Positions 52,503 through 61,781 of a stretch of 64,000 nt of DNA are shown here, piece after piece. Under the pieces are notes generated by a model. It had not been told where the DNA came from and did no database searches. It saw nothing but the letters and a program-made list of their open reading frames with translations. The DNA comes from Rhizobium rhizoryzae (GTDB lineage: Bacteria > Pseudomonadota > Alphaproteobacteria > Rhizobiales > Rhizobiaceae). Position 1 is the stretch's first letter. Every line of letters begins with the position of its first letter. The stretch is taken from assembly GCF_011046895.1 (NCBI RefSeq), contig NZ_CP049249.1, positions 620,001 through 684,000 on the forward strand, in the 5' to 3' direction. The translations under genes were made by a program, and so were the position numbers.

Positions 52503-53891
52503 CTAAGCGTGCAGTCCCCTGCCCAATCCGGCCAGTGCGGCCTCCTGCACCGTTTCTCCAAGCGTCGGGTGCGCGTGGATCGTCGCGGCAATATCAGTCA
52601 GCGTGGCGCACATCTCCAGCGCAAGCGCGAACTCTCCGGCAAATTCGGAAACTCCAGCACCCACCGCCTGAATGCCAAGAACCAGACCGTCAGATTTTTC
52701 ATGCACAATGCGCACGAAACCATCCGTGCGCTCCAGCGTCATGGCGCGACCATTGGCCCGCAGCGGATAGGTTGCCACCGCCGCCTCCGCATTGACCGTT
52801 CGCGCCTCCTCCGGCAGTTGGCCAACCACAACGATTTCGGGATCGGTGAAGCAGACGGCGGGAATGGCGCGTTTGTCCCAGTCAACTGCTTCCCCCGCAA
52901 TCACCGCAGCTGCAATCTCCCCTTGCGCCATGGCGCGATGGGCCAGCATGGGTTCGCCGGTCACATCACCTATGGCATAAACGCCGCGCATCGATGTCTG
53001 GCACTTGCCGTTGATCTTTATGTAGCGGCCTTGCATATCGAGGCCCAGATCGGCAGCACCGCATTCGGCAACAACAGGGCGCCGGCCGACCGTGACAAGA
53101 ACCTTCTTGGCGGCGATCTTCAGTTCGCCATCCGCCGTCTTTGCCCGCAGCACCCCGCCTTCATAGCCTTCGGCTTGCGCATTGAGATGCACCTCGACGC
53201 CCAAAGCCTTCAGCCGCGTCAGAACAGGCTTTGAAAGTTCGGCGTCATATTGCGGCAGGATCTGAGCCCTGGCTTCCACGATCGTCACCTTCGCCCCGAG
53301 TTTTGCGTAAGCCGTGCCGATTTCGAGCCCGATATATCCGCCGCCGACAATCGCCAGCGTTTCCGGTACCTGTTGAAGGGAAAGTGCCTCAGTGGAGGAA
53401 AGGATATCGCCACCGAACGGCAGCGATGGCACCTCAATCGGAGCCGAGCCGGTCGCAATCACCAGATGCTCACACGAAATACGGGAGAGACCTTCAGCCG
53501 TTTTCAACTCGATGGTCTTGCCATCCAGAATGCGTGCTTCACCGTCAATCTTGCGAACCCCGGCCTTGCGGAGCAGGCCACCGACGCCGCCGGTCAGTTG
53601 GCGAACGATTCCATCCTTCCATCCCATGGTTTTCGAAAGAGCGATCTTCGGCGAGGCGGTTGCAATCCCCAGCGGAGAATGGCCGGTTGCCGCCTCCGCG
53701 ACGGCATGAAATTGCTCTGCGGCATGGATCAAAGCTTTGGAAGGGATACAGCCTACGTTAAGGCACGTTCCGCCGGGAGCAGCCTTTTCCACGATGATCG
53801 TATCAAGCCCTGCCTGACCGGCGCGAATGGCGCAGACATAGCCACCCGGACCGGCACCCAGCACCAGCACTTTGCATGAAAGATCGGTCAT
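52503..53891 (-). CDS. lpdV: Dihydrolipoamide dehydrogenase (E3) of the branched-chain keto acid complex
   Basis: A 462-residue flavoprotein. FAD site GAGPGGYVCAIRAGQ near residue 12, redox disulfide C43-C48 in GGTCLNVGCIPSKA, NAD site VGGGYIGLEIG near 175 and the C-terminal His-Glu pair in AHPTLGETVQEAAL near 440. It lies four bases after the E2 gene. It reoxidises the lipoyl arm of the complex. The dedicated position makes it LpdV rather than the general LpdA. Confidence 0.94.
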   Translation of the reverse strand: MTDLSCKVLVLGAGPGGYVCAIRAGQAGLDTIIVEKAAPGGTCLNVGCIPSKALIHAAEQFHAVAEAATGHSPLGIATASPKIALSKTMGWKDGIVRQLTGGVGGLLRKAGVRKIDGEARILDGKTIELKTAEGLSRISCEHLVIATGSAPIEVPSLPFGGDILSSTEALSLQQVPETLAIVGGGYIGLEIGTAYAKLGAKVTIVEARAQILPQYDAELSKPVLTRLKALGVEVHLNAQAEGYEGGVLRAKTADGELKIAAKKVLVTVGRRPVVAECGAADLGLDMQGRYIKINGKCQTSMRGVYAIGDVTGEPMLAHRAMAQGEIAAAVIAGEAVDWDKRAIPAVCFTDPEIVVVGQLPEEARTVNAEAAVATYPLRANGRAMTLERTDGFVRIVHEKSDGLVLGIQAVGAGVSEFAGEFALALEMCATLTDIAATIHAHPTLGETVQEAALAGLGRGLHA

Positions 53892-53895
53892 TCCA

Positions 53896-55188
53896 TCAAT
53901 CCTTCATGAAAATCAGGGCAGGAGTTTCGAGCAATGTCTTCATCCTCTGAACGAAGACTGCCGCGTCCCATCCGTCAATTATGCGATGGTCGAAGCTGGC
54001 TGAAATATTCATCATGGTGCGCGGCACGAAGGCGCTGCCGTTCCAGCTTGGGCGTACTGCCATGCGGTTGACGCCGAGAATGGCAACCTCCGGCTTGTTA
54101 ATGATCGGTGTCGTGGCAATCGCCCCCAACGGCCCAAGGGATGTGATGGTGATCGTGGAACCGGAAAGCTCTTCCCGCTTCGCCTTGCCCTCCCGGCAGG
54201 CGTCCGAAAGCCGGGCTATTTCGCCTGCAAGCTGATAGGGCGAAAGCGCCTGTGCGTTGCGCACCACGGGCACCATGAGCCCTGCTTCCGTCATCGTCGC
54301 AATGCCGATATGCACCGCAGTGGAATAATGGACTTCCTCGGCCTCATCGTCGTAACGAGCGAATATTTTCGGGCAGCTTTCCTTGGCTTTGACCAGCGCA
54401 GCCGCGATGAGTGGCAAGATAGTGAGCTTCGGCTTGTCGCCGCGCGTCTCATTGAGCTTGATGCGGACTGCCTCGATCTCGGTCACATCTACTTCTTCCA
54501 CAACAGTGATGTGCGGGATGGTGGCATTTGCCTCGCTCATGCGCTTGGCAATCATGCGGCGCAGGCCGACCACTTTCACAGTTTCCACTGTTTCCGGCCG
54601 AGGCGGATTGCGCGGCTGTGCCTGACCAGCGTTCTGGAACAGATGATCCAGATCGGTATGGGTAATGCGGCCTGCCGGCCCGCTGCCTGCAACTTGGCGA
54701 AGGTCGATGCCTGCCTCCTTTGCCCTTGCCCGTACGGCAGGGGAAGCAAGTACTGCGACACCTTCTGCACGCGGCGGCGTGGCTGTTGAGGTGAGTGCGC
54801 TTGGCCGGGTCTCAACCACCTTCAGCGAAGGTGACGCTTTCAGCGGGCAGCTTTCCGTCTGCGCCGCGGTACTGGATGTCGAAGCTGGAGCAGGCTGAGC
54901 CTCAGCAGGAGCGAGCGAGGGAGCGCCATCATCGTCCCCGCCTGCACTTTCATCTTCGATACGGATGAGATCCGAGCCGATGGCCAGCGTCTTGCCGACT
55001 TCGCCGCCGATCCAGATGACCTTGCCGCTATAGGCTGAGGTGATTTCGACCGTCGCCTTGTCTGTCATGACGGCTGCGATCGGATCATCCTCTCTCACAA
55101 GATCGCCGGGCTTGACGAGAATTTCAGTAACTTCAGCTTCCGTGACACCTTCGCCCACATCCGGCAGGCGGATTGTTCTGATACCCAT
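53896..55188 (-). CDS. bkdB: Branched-chain keto acid dehydrogenase E2, dihydrolipoyl acyltransferase
   Basis: A 430-residue E2. The lipoyl domain (residues 1-80) has the lipoylated lysine K44 in MTDKATVEIT; an Ala/Pro-rich linker follows; the E1/E3-binding domain is near 165-205 (VLASPAVRARAKEAGIDLRQV); the catalytic domain ends with SFDHRIIDGWDAAVF, containing the active-site His and Asp. ATG 55188 follows a purine-rich site; the longer frame overlaps E1 beta. It starts two bases past the E1 beta stop. Confidence 0.94.
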   Translation of the reverse strand: MGIRTIRLPDVGEGVTEAEVTEILVKPGDLVREDDPIAAVMTDKATVEITSAYSGKVIWIGGEVGKTLAIGSDLIRIEDESAGGDDDGAPSLAPAEAQPAPASTSSTAAQTESCPLKASPSLKVVETRPSALTSTATPPRAEGVAVLASPAVRARAKEAGIDLRQVAGSGPAGRITHTDLDHLFQNAGQAQPRNPPRPETVETVKVVGLRRMIAKRMSEANATIPHITVVEEVDVTEIEAVRIKLNETRGDKPKLTILPLIAAALVKAKESCPKIFARYDDEAEEVHYSTAVHIGIATMTEAGLMVPVVRNAQALSPYQLAGEIARLSDACREGKAKREELSGSTITITSLGPLGAIATTPIINKPEVAILGVNRMAVRPSWNGSAFVPRTMMNISASFDHRIIDGWDAAVFVQRMKTLLETPALIFMKD

Positions 55189-55190
55189 GA

Positions 55191-56204
55191 TCAAGCCTCC
55201 ATCACTGCTTGAAGAGCGCGACAGACGCGCTCCTGTCCGGGGAAATAATCCCACTCCAGTGCATGCGGATAAGGGGCATCCCAGCCGGTTACGCGCTGAA
55301 CCGGCGCTTCAAGATGGTAGAAGCAAGCCTCCTGCACGATGGCGATGATTTCTCCTGCCAGACCGGAGGTCTTTGTGGCTTCATGAAGGACGACACAGCG
55401 CCCGGTCTTGCGAACGGATTCCTCGATGGCTTCTAGATCGAGCGGCAGAAGCGAGCGCAGATCGATGATCTCCGCATCGACGCCAAGCGTATTCACCGCA
55501 GCTTCCGCAACGAAAACCATCGTCCCGTAGGTGAGGATCGTCACTGCCGAACCTTCCCGGTGAACGCGCGCCTTGCCGATGGGAATCGAATAGTGCCCTT
55601 CCGGCACCTCGCCGAGCACATGGTTTTTCCAGCTTTGCGCCGGGGCCTTGTGATCACCGTTGAAGGGGCCGTTATAAAGCCGCTTTGGTTCCAGAAAGAT
55701 CACCGGATCGGGATCTTCCAAGGCGGAAATCAGCAAACCCTTTGCATCATGCGGCGTGCAGGGCTGCACCACCTTCAGGCCCGCGACATGTGTGAACAAG
55801 GCTTCCGGGCTCTGGCTATGGGTCTGGCCCCCAAAGATGCCGCCACCTGTCGGCATGCGGATGACGATGGGACAAGAAAACTGCTCGTTGGAGCGATGGC
55901 GAATACGCGCCGCTTCCTGTGTGATCTGGTCATAGGCCGGATAGACATAGTCAGCGAACTGGATTTCCACGCAGGGTTTCATGCCTTGCGCCGCCATGCC
56001 GATGCCCAGACCGACAATAGCGCTTTCGTTGATTGGCGTGTCGAACACGCGCTCCTCACCATACTTCTTCTGCAAACCGGAGGTGCAGCGGAAAACGCCG
56101 CCGAAATAGCCTACGTCCTCGCCAAAAATGACGATCTGCGGGTCGCGGGCCAACATTACATCCATAGCGTCGCGAAGGGCTTCAATCATCGTCAGTTGCG
56201 CCAT
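55191..56204 (-). CDS. bkdA2: Branched-chain keto acid dehydrogenase E1 beta subunit
   Basis: A 337-residue transketolase-type protein. MTMIEALRDAMDVMLARDPQIVIFGEDVGYFGGVFRCTSGL at the start carries the thiamine-activating glutamate, and IQFADYVYPAYDQITQEAARIRHRS near residue 80 is typical of the family. It forms the alpha2beta2 E1 with bkdA1, two bases upstream. Decarboxylates the keto acids from leucine, isoleucine and valine. Confidence 0.95.
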   Translation of the reverse strand: MAQLTMIEALRDAMDVMLARDPQIVIFGEDVGYFGGVFRCTSGLQKKYGEERVFDTPINESAIVGLGIGMAAQGMKPCVEIQFADYVYPAYDQITQEAARIRHRSNEQFSCPIVIRMPTGGGIFGGQTHSQSPEALFTHVAGLKVVQPCTPHDAKGLLISALEDPDPVIFLEPKRLYNGPFNGDHKAPAQSWKNHVLGEVPEGHYSIPIGKARVHREGSAVTILTYGTMVFVAEAAVNTLGVDAEIIDLRSLLPLDLEAIEESVRKTGRCVVLHEATKTSGLAGEIIAIVQEACFYHLEAPVQRVTGWDAPYPHALEWDYFPGQERVCRALQAVMEA

Positions 56205-56206
56205 GG

Positions 56207-57442
56207 TCAGACCCCTAATTCCTGCCGCTGACGGCGAATGTGTTCCGGCATATCGGCGTAGACACCCTTGAAGATCGTGGCTCCGGGAATGGGCTTCGGA
56301 TCGATCATCGTGCCGGCCGCCTCAACGCGCTTCTGCACCTCGACAACCGTCGAGAGCACTTCCGCTTCCGCCTGGACGTGGCGCTGCTCGCTCCATTCAC
56401 CAATGTGGATGAGGTGCTTCTTCAATCGGTCTATGGGGTCGCCGAAGGGCCAGGCCTTGCCCTCGTCTCTCGGTCTGTACGCACTCGGGTCATCGGATGA
56501 TGAATGCGCCCCGACGCGGTAGGTGTACCATTCGATCAGGATCGGACCGTGGCCAGAACGCACACGCTGCGATGCCCATTCCGAAACTGCAAGCACTGCA
56601 AGATAATCATTGCCATCTACGCGGATGGCCGGAATTCCATAACCCAGAGCGCGCGCGGCGTAGGTTCTGCCCTTGCCCTTGGCAACGCCTGTATAGGTCG
56701 AGATAGCCCACTGGTTGTTCACGACGTTGAGGATAACCGGCGGGCTGTAGGACGAGGCGGACAAAAGCGCCGTATGGAAATCGTTGGATGCGGTAGAACC
56801 ATCACCGATCCAGCCGATCGAGATGTTGTCCTTCTGGGTGAGCGCATTGGCCATGGCCCAGCCAACCGCGTGCACATATTGCGTTCCGAGATTGCCGGAA
56901 ACTGTGAAATATCCATAGTCACGCGCGGAATGCAGCGTTGGCAACTGGCGGCCCTGCAGCGGATCGAATGCGTTGGAATAGAACTGCCCCAGCAACATTT
57001 CCAGCGGATAGCCGCCAGCAATCAGCAGTCCCTGTTGGCGATAGGTGGGAAAGTTCATGTCGCCCGGCTTCAGACAGCGCTGGAAGCCACAGGCGATCGC
57101 CTCTTCGCCAACGCCCTGAATATAGAACGACATCTTGCCCTGCCGTTGCGCATTCATCATACGCATGTCGATGGTGCGCGACATCATCATGTCGCGCAGC
57201 CCAGCGCGAAGCGTATCGACATCGAAGCGGTTCAAGAACTCAGCCCAAGGCCCAACTGCTTCGCCATTCTCATCCATGACGCGAATGAGCGAGTTGGCGT
57301 GCTCAACGCAATCCGCAGCCGTCACATCAAGTGGCAGAACAGGCAGCAGGCCGGCCTTCGGAATCTCCACTGAGGAGAAATCAGGCGTCTGGCCCGGTCG
57401 GGCGGGCGGGTGCGCAAATGAGAGTTTGCAATGCGAAGTCAC
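56207..57442 (-). CDS. bkdA1: Branched-chain keto acid dehydrogenase E1 alpha subunit
   Basis: A 411-residue E1 alpha. The thiamine diphosphate motif is GWIGDGSTASNDFHTALLSASSYSPPVILNVVNNQWAIST near residue 205, and the phosphorylation-loop region YRVGAHSSSDDPSAYRP is near 300. I choose GTG 57442, which has TTTGGAGGAGAAG directly upstream and gives the family's usual length; the frame continues to ATG 57487 but there the ribosome site would be inside the coding region. First gene of the bkd/liu run, 362 bp downstream of gguB. Confidence 0.9.
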   Translation of the reverse strand: MTSHCKLSFAHPPARPGQTPDFSSVEIPKAGLLPVLPLDVTAADCVEHANSLIRVMDENGEAVGPWAEFLNRFDVDTLRAGLRDMMMSRTIDMRMMNAQRQGKMSFYIQGVGEEAIACGFQRCLKPGDMNFPTYRQQGLLIAGGYPLEMLLGQFYSNAFDPLQGRQLPTLHSARDYGYFTVSGNLGTQYVHAVGWAMANALTQKDNISIGWIGDGSTASNDFHTALLSASSYSPPVILNVVNNQWAISTYTGVAKGKGRTYAARALGYGIPAIRVDGNDYLAVLAVSEWASQRVRSGHGPILIEWYTYRVGAHSSSDDPSAYRPRDEGKAWPFGDPIDRLKKHLIHIGEWSEQRHVQAEAEVLSTVVEVQKRVEAAGTMIDPKPIPGATIFKGVYADMPEHIRRQRQELGV

Positions 57443-57665
57443 GTTCTTCTCCTCCAAAGAAGTGCATTCGTTCAATCTGAAATCCATGTGCGGCAGGGCT
57501 CGGAAAACCTCCTCGTCCTCGCTCTACCGGTGGATCTGGTGGCTGTAATACCGCTCCTCTTGCGGCAGGAACGCCCCTGATCTGACGGTAATGGTAGTCT
57601 CGACCTGCCCGAAATGTCCTGATTATGTTGAGCGTGACAGCGCATGAGCCGGAAAGGACGAGTGC

Positions 57666-57680
57666 TAATTTGCGCAATTA
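57666..57680. promoter_or_regulatory. 15-bp Lrp/AsnC-like palindrome upstream of bkdA1
   Basis: TAATT (57666-57670) and AATTA (57676-57680), separated by TGCGC, form a perfect 15-bp palindrome about 230 bp upstream of bkdA1. Bkd operons are often controlled by the Lrp-family activator BkdR, which binds 15-bp palindromes of this kind. No bkdR gene is in the window, so the link is inference. Confidence 0.4.
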
Positions 57681-57740
57681 AAGTTCGCGGGCTGCCGAGC
57701 TCTCGAATCGCCGATCGCCCGTGATGTCCAGCCGAAGAAA

Positions 57741-57771
57741 CGCAAAAGCCGCGCACCTTGCGATGCGCGGC
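57741..57771 (-). terminator. Terminator after gguB
   Basis: On the leftward strand GCCGCGCA and TGCGCGGC (arms 57748-57755 and 57764-57771) form a perfect 8-bp stem with an 8-base loop, followed by TTTT (57743-57747 read leftward). It lies 33 bases past the gguB stop and should separate the ggu and bkd transcripts. Confidence 0.85.
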
Positions 57772-57803
57772 CTGTCAGGCAGTCGAAATGCTTGGGAGGA
57801 TGC

Positions 57804-58994
57804 TTAACGACGCTGATTGTAAACGTCGACGCAGACTGCACCGAGCAGAACGAGACCCTTGATCACCTGCTGATAGTCGATGCCGATACCCAGGATGGAC
57901 ATGCCGTTGTTCATGACGCCCATGAGGAAGGCGCCGATAACAGCACCGGTAACCTTGCCAACGCCACCATAGGCAGATGCACCGCCGATGAAGCAGGCAG
58001 CGATAACGTCGAGTTCGAAACCTGCGCCAGCCTTCGGTGTCGCGCTGTTCAGGCGTGCTGCAACCACGAGACCACCAAGAGCTGCCAGTACGCCCATGTT
58101 GACGAAGGTGCCAAAAACCAGACGCTGCGTCTTGATACCGGAGAGCTCGGCTGCACGGGCATTACCGCCGACTGCGTAGATCTGGCGACCGATGATCGTG
58201 CGGTTGGTGAAGAAACCATAAGCCGCAATCAGGATCGCCATGATGATCAGAACGTTTGGCATACCGCGATGGGACGCGATCAAGTAGGCAACATAGCTGA
58301 TGCTGGCGAGGACAAGGATGTTCTTTGCGACAAAGAAACCAAACGGCTCGGTTTCGACGCCATGCGACATGCGACGCCCGCGGTTCTTGATGTTCTGCCA
58401 GACCAGGAAGGCAGCGACTGCAACGCCGAGAACCAGCGATGTCAGGTACAAGCCGCCCTCAGACGAGATGAATTCCGGAATGAAGCCGGATGACAGCCGC
58501 TGGAACGTGACATCGAATGGTCCGATCGAGCGACCGCTGAGGACGGCGATCATAAGACCGCGGAAAACAAGCATGCCGGCAAGCGTCACGATGAACGATG
58601 GAATCTTCAGATAGGCGACGAAATAGCCCTGTACAGCTCCGATCAATCCGCCGAGGACCAGGCAGATAATGCAGGCCGTGACGAAATCGAAGTTGTATTG
58701 CACCATCATCATGGCGGCGACTGCGCCGATGAAACCTGCCACGGACCCGACCGAGAGGTCGATATGGCCGGTCACGATGATCATCAGCATGCCGAGCGCC
58801 ATGATGACGATATAGCTGTTCTGCAGGATGATGTTCGTGAGGTTCAGCGGCTTCAGAAGAATGCCGCCTGTCGCAAACTGGAAGAAGATGACGATGACGA
58901 GAAGCGACATCAGCATCCCGTATTCGCGCAGGTTGTCCTTGATGAAACCGGCGACGCTCTGCGGTGCCGGTGCAGTTGTTTCAGGCGTGCTCAT
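57804..58994 (-). CDS. gguB: Multiple-monosaccharide ABC transporter permease
   Basis: A 396-residue permease of the CUT2 class with ten or more hydrophobic segments. [23 protein letters not shown] near residue 75 is the CUT2 motif, and [35 protein letters not shown] near 275 the coupling loop. Its length, above the usual 320-340, matches GguB proteins. It starts on a 4-base overlap with gguA. With ChvE and GguA it imports monosaccharides such as galactose, glucose, arabinose and xylose. Confidence 0.94.
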   Translation of the reverse strand: MSTPETTAPAPQSVAGFIKDNLREYGMLMSLLVIVIFFQFATGGILLKPLNLTNIILQNSYIVIMALGMLMIIVTGHIDLSVGSVAGFIGAVAAMMMVQYNFDFVTACIICLVLGGLIGAVQGYFVAYLKIPSFIVTLAGMLVFRGLMIAVLSGRSIGPFDVTFQRLSSGFIPEFISSEGGLYLTSLVLGVAVAAFLVWQNIKNRGRRMSHGVETEPFGFFVAKNILVLASISYVAYLIASHRGMPNVLIIMAILIAAYGFFTNRTIIGRQIYAVGGNARAAELSGIKTQRLVFGTFVNMGVLAALGGLVVAARLNSATPKAGAGFELDVIAACFIGGASAYGGVGKVTGAVIGAFLMGVMNNGMSILGIGIDYQQVIKGLVLLGAVCVDVYNQRR

Positions 58995-60553
58995 TCGTCT
59001 CTCCCCTTGCGGCGCATGATAGCGCGCATGATGTTCTCCTGGGTGGCTTCAGCGCCGGCAACTTCGCCGACGAATTCGCCCTCATGCATGACCAGGATGC
59101 GATCGCAAATCCCGATCAGCTCCGGCATTTCCGAGGAGATCACCACGACTGCCTTTCCGGCATCCGCGAGTTCGTTGATAATGGAATAGATTTCGTATTT
59201 TGCACCGACGTCGATCCCGCGGGTCGGCTCGTCGAGGATCAGCAGGTCAGGGTTTGTGAACAGCCATTTCGACAGCACGACCTTTTGCTGGTTGCCGCCG
59301 GAAAGCTTGCCCGTTTCCTGATAGACATTGTGGCTGCGGATGCGCATGCGCGCGCGAAACTCCTGCGCCACCTTCATTTCTGAGATGTCGTCAATCACAC
59401 TGCTGCGTGAGACGCCAGGCAGGTTTGCCAGCGAGATGTTCTTGCGAATGTCTTCCGCCAGGATCAACCCGAGATGCTTGCGGTCTTCCGTGACATAGGC
59501 TAGACCCGCATCGATCGCCTTGGTAACCGTCGAGACATCGACAGGCTTGCCGTGCATCTTCACAGTGCCGGTGATATTGCGGCCCCAGGAACGGCCGAAG
59601 ACGCTCATAGCAAACTCGGTGCGGCCCGCACCCATCAAGCCGGAAATACCAACGACTTCGCCCGCGCGAACCTTCAGCGACAGGTTCTTCACGACCTGGC
59701 GATGCGTGTGCTGCGGATGATAAACGGACCAGTCATCCACCTCGAAGATCATCTCGCCGATCTTCGGCGTACGCTTCGGGTAGCGGCTTTCCATATCGCG
59801 GTCGACCATCTTGCGGATGATCTCGTCTTCCGGCACGACGCCAGCGTGGCAATCCATGGTATCGACAGAGCGGCCATCGCGCAGAACCGTGATGCGGTCG
59901 GCGACTTCGGAAATCTCGTTCAGCTTGTGGCTGATCATGATTGAGGTGATGCCCTGGTTCCTGAACTCTTTCAGAAGCTCCAGCAGTGCAGCACTGTCTG
60001 TTTCGTTGAGAGATGCAGTCGGCTCGTCAAGAATGAGAAGACGAACGTCCTTTGAAAGAGCCTTGGCGATTTCGACCAACTGCTGCTTGCCGACGCCGAG
60101 ATTGGTGATCAGCGTATCCGGCTGCTCGTTCAGGCCGACCTTGGCCAGCAAAGCCTTGGTGCGCTCATGAACGGCCGAACGATCAATCACGCCAAAACGC
60201 GACGGAGCGTTGGCCAGAAAGATGTTCTCGGCAATGGACAGGAGCGGTATCAGCGCGAGCTCCTGGTGAATAATAATGATGCCCAGCGCTTCAGTATCAT
60301 TGATATCGCGAAACTGGCGCTCTTCACCTGAAAACAGGATGGAGCCTTCGTAGCTGCCATGCGGATAGACGCCGGACAGAACCTTCATGAGTGTAGATTT
60401 ACCAGCGCCGTTTTCACCGACGAGCGCGTGAATTTCGCCCTCGCGAACGGTGAACGAGACGTCGGTCAAAGCCTTAACAACACCGAACGACTTAGAAATG
60501 CCACGCATTTCGAGAATCGGGGGGCGTTCAGCCGCATTGACGTGTGCGAGCAT
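58991..60553 (-). CDS. gguA: Multiple-monosaccharide ABC transporter ATPase, two-domain
   Basis: A 520-residue CUT2 ATPase with two nucleotide-binding halves. The first has Walker [10 protein letters not shown] near residue 45, Walker [14 protein letters not shown] and a poorly conserved signature ([17 protein letters not shown]); the second has a degenerate Walker A (GLMGAGRTE) and [15 protein letters not shown] with [13 protein letters not shown]. This asymmetry is normal for the family. Start ATG 60553 with GGAGATGATGG upstream. It couples to GguB and ChvE. Confidence 0.94.
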   Translation of the reverse strand: MLAHVNAAERPPILEMRGISKSFGVVKALTDVSFTVREGEIHALVGENGAGKSTLMKVLSGVYPHGSYEGSILFSGEERQFRDINDTEALGIIIIHQELALIPLLSIAENIFLANAPSRFGVIDRSAVHERTKALLAKVGLNEQPDTLITNLGVGKQQLVEIAKALSKDVRLLILDEPTASLNETDSAALLELLKEFRNQGITSIMISHKLNEISEVADRITVLRDGRSVDTMDCHAGVVPEDEIIRKMVDRDMESRYPKRTPKIGEMIFEVDDWSVYHPQHTHRQVVKNLSLKVRAGEVVGISGLMGAGRTEFAMSVFGRSWGRNITGTVKMHGKPVDVSTVTKAIDAGLAYVTEDRKHLGLILAEDIRKNISLANLPGVSRSSVIDDISEMKVAQEFRARMRIRSHNVYQETGKLSGGNQQKVVLSKWLFTNPDLLILDEPTRGIDVGAKYEIYSIINELADAGKAVVVISSEMPELIGICDRILVMHEGEFVGEVAGAEATQENIMRAIMRRKGRDE

Positions 60554-60583
60554 GCCATCATCTCCGATGGGAAACAAAGAATA

Positions 60584-60610
60584 CGGCGACGCGATTTCAA
60601 CGCGCCGCCG
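60584..60610 (-). terminator. Intergenic hairpin between chvE and gguA
   Basis: Arms 60584-60593 and 60601-60610 (CGGCGACGCG and CGCGCCGCCG) form a 9-pair stem with one mismatch and a 7-base loop, in the 74-bp gap after the binding-protein stop. There is no T tract. It probably favours chvE message over gguA-gguB. Confidence 0.6.
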
Positions 60611-60627
60611 CACTATCGATACAGGAA

Positions 60628-61692
60628 TTACTTCAGCTGGTCTTCCTTGTAGTAACCGCTGCCAACCAGAACTTCCTTCCAGTTGGTCTTGTCAACAGCA
60701 ACCGGCTTCAACAGGTAGGAAGGAACAACCTTCTTGCCGTTGTCGTAGGTCTTGGTGTCGTTGACAGTCGGCTCCTTGCCGCTCATCGCAGCATCAACCA
60801 TGTCGACGGTTACCTTCGCGAGTTCGCGGGTATCCTTGAAGATCGTGGAGTACTGTTCGCCAGCGATGATGGACTTAACAGACGGAACTTCTGCGTCCTG
60901 ACCGGAAACGAACGGCATTGCAACGCCGCCGGAACCGTAACCTACGCCCTTGAGCGAGGACAGGATGCCGATGGAGATACCGTCATAAGGAGACAGAACA
61001 GCGTTGACCTTCTTGTCGGCATAGAATGCAGACAGGATGGCGTCCATACGAGCCTGGGCGGTTGCACCGTCCCAACGCAGCGTGGAAACCTTGTCCATGC
61101 CAACCTGGCCCGAACCAACCTTGAGAACGCCCTTGTCGATCAACGGCTGGAGAACGCTCATGGCGCCGTTGTAGAAGAAGAAGGCGTTGTTATCGTCCGG
61201 CGAACCGCCGAAGAGTTCGATGTAGAACGGACCCTTTTCCGTATCAGCCTTGAGAGCCTTTACCAGCGTCGTGGCCTGCAGAACGCCGACCTGGAAGTTG
61301 TCGAATGTCGCGTAGTAGCTGACATTCGGCGTATCGCGGATCAGGCGGTCATAAGCGATGACCTTGATCTTCTTGTCGGCAGCCTGCTGCAGAACGTCCG
61401 AGAGCGTCGTGCCGTCGATCGACGCGATCACGAGTACTTTCGCACCCTTCGTGATCATGTTTTCGATCTGGGAAAGCTGGTTCGGAATGTCGTCTTCTGC
61501 GTACTGCAGGTCAACCGAGTAACCGCGTTCCTTCAGAACCTTCACCATGTTGTCGCCGTCAGCGATCCAGCGGGCGGAGGACTTGGTTGGCATGGCAACG
61601 CCGACCAGACCCTTGTCAGCAGCGCTGACAGGAGCAGCGAAGGCCATGGCGGCAAACATCGCAGCAGTCGTCAAATACTTCAAAATTTTCAT
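60628..61692 (-). CDS. chvE: Periplasmic multiple-sugar-binding protein ChvE
   Basis: A 354-residue galactose/glucose-type binding protein. Signal peptide residues 1-24 ([24 protein letters not shown]), mature start [22 protein letters not shown], then [51 protein letters not shown] and [14 protein letters not shown], all ChvE-like. ATG 61692 follows AAGGAGGAGAG. In Agrobacterium ChvE also presents sugars to the VirA kinase during plant infection; no vir gene is visible here, so only the uptake role is supported. First of chvE-gguA-gguB. Confidence 0.95.
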   Translation of the reverse strand: MKILKYLTTAAMFAAMAFAAPVSAADKGLVGVAMPTKSSARWIADGDNMVKVLKERGYSVDLQYAEDDIPNQLSQIENMITKGAKVLVIASIDGTTLSDVLQQAADKKIKVIAYDRLIRDTPNVSYYATFDNFQVGVLQATTLVKALKADTEKGPFYIELFGGSPDDNNAFFFYNGAMSVLQPLIDKGVLKVGSGQVGMDKVSTLRWDGATAQARMDAILSAFYADKKVNAVLSPYDGISIGILSSLKGVGYGSGGVAMPFVSGQDAEVPSVKSIIAGEQYSTIFKDTRELAKVTVDMVDAAMSGKEPTVNDTKTYDNGKKVVPSYLLKPVAVDKTNWKEVLVGSGYYKEDQLK

Positions 61693-61744
61693 TCTTGCTC
61701 TCCTCCTTGGTCGAGCCCCCCATCGAGCTCGCCATTGTTGGCAA

Positions 61745-61767
61745 CAGGAATCAGAGCCTGATTCCTG
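61745..61767. repeat. Perfect inverted repeat between the dehydratase gene and chvE
   Basis: CAGGAATCA (61745-61753) and TGATTCCTG (61759-61767) are 9-base perfect arms with a 5-base loop, in the 89-bp gap after the dehydratase stop. Either an operator for chvE or an attenuating hairpin in the read-through transcript. There is no T tract on the leftward side. Confidence 0.55.
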
Positions 61768-61781
61768 CCGTTTCTTTTCTA

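Larger units (their letters stand above)
57443..57803. other. Intergenic region before the bkd/liu run (361 bp)
   Basis: No coding sequence is convincing here; the short frames lack ribosome sites and family resemblance. It holds the gguB terminator (57741-57771), an AT-rich palindrome (57666-57680) and presumably the bkd promoter; I could not pick a sure -35/-10 pair. Confidence 0.7.
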
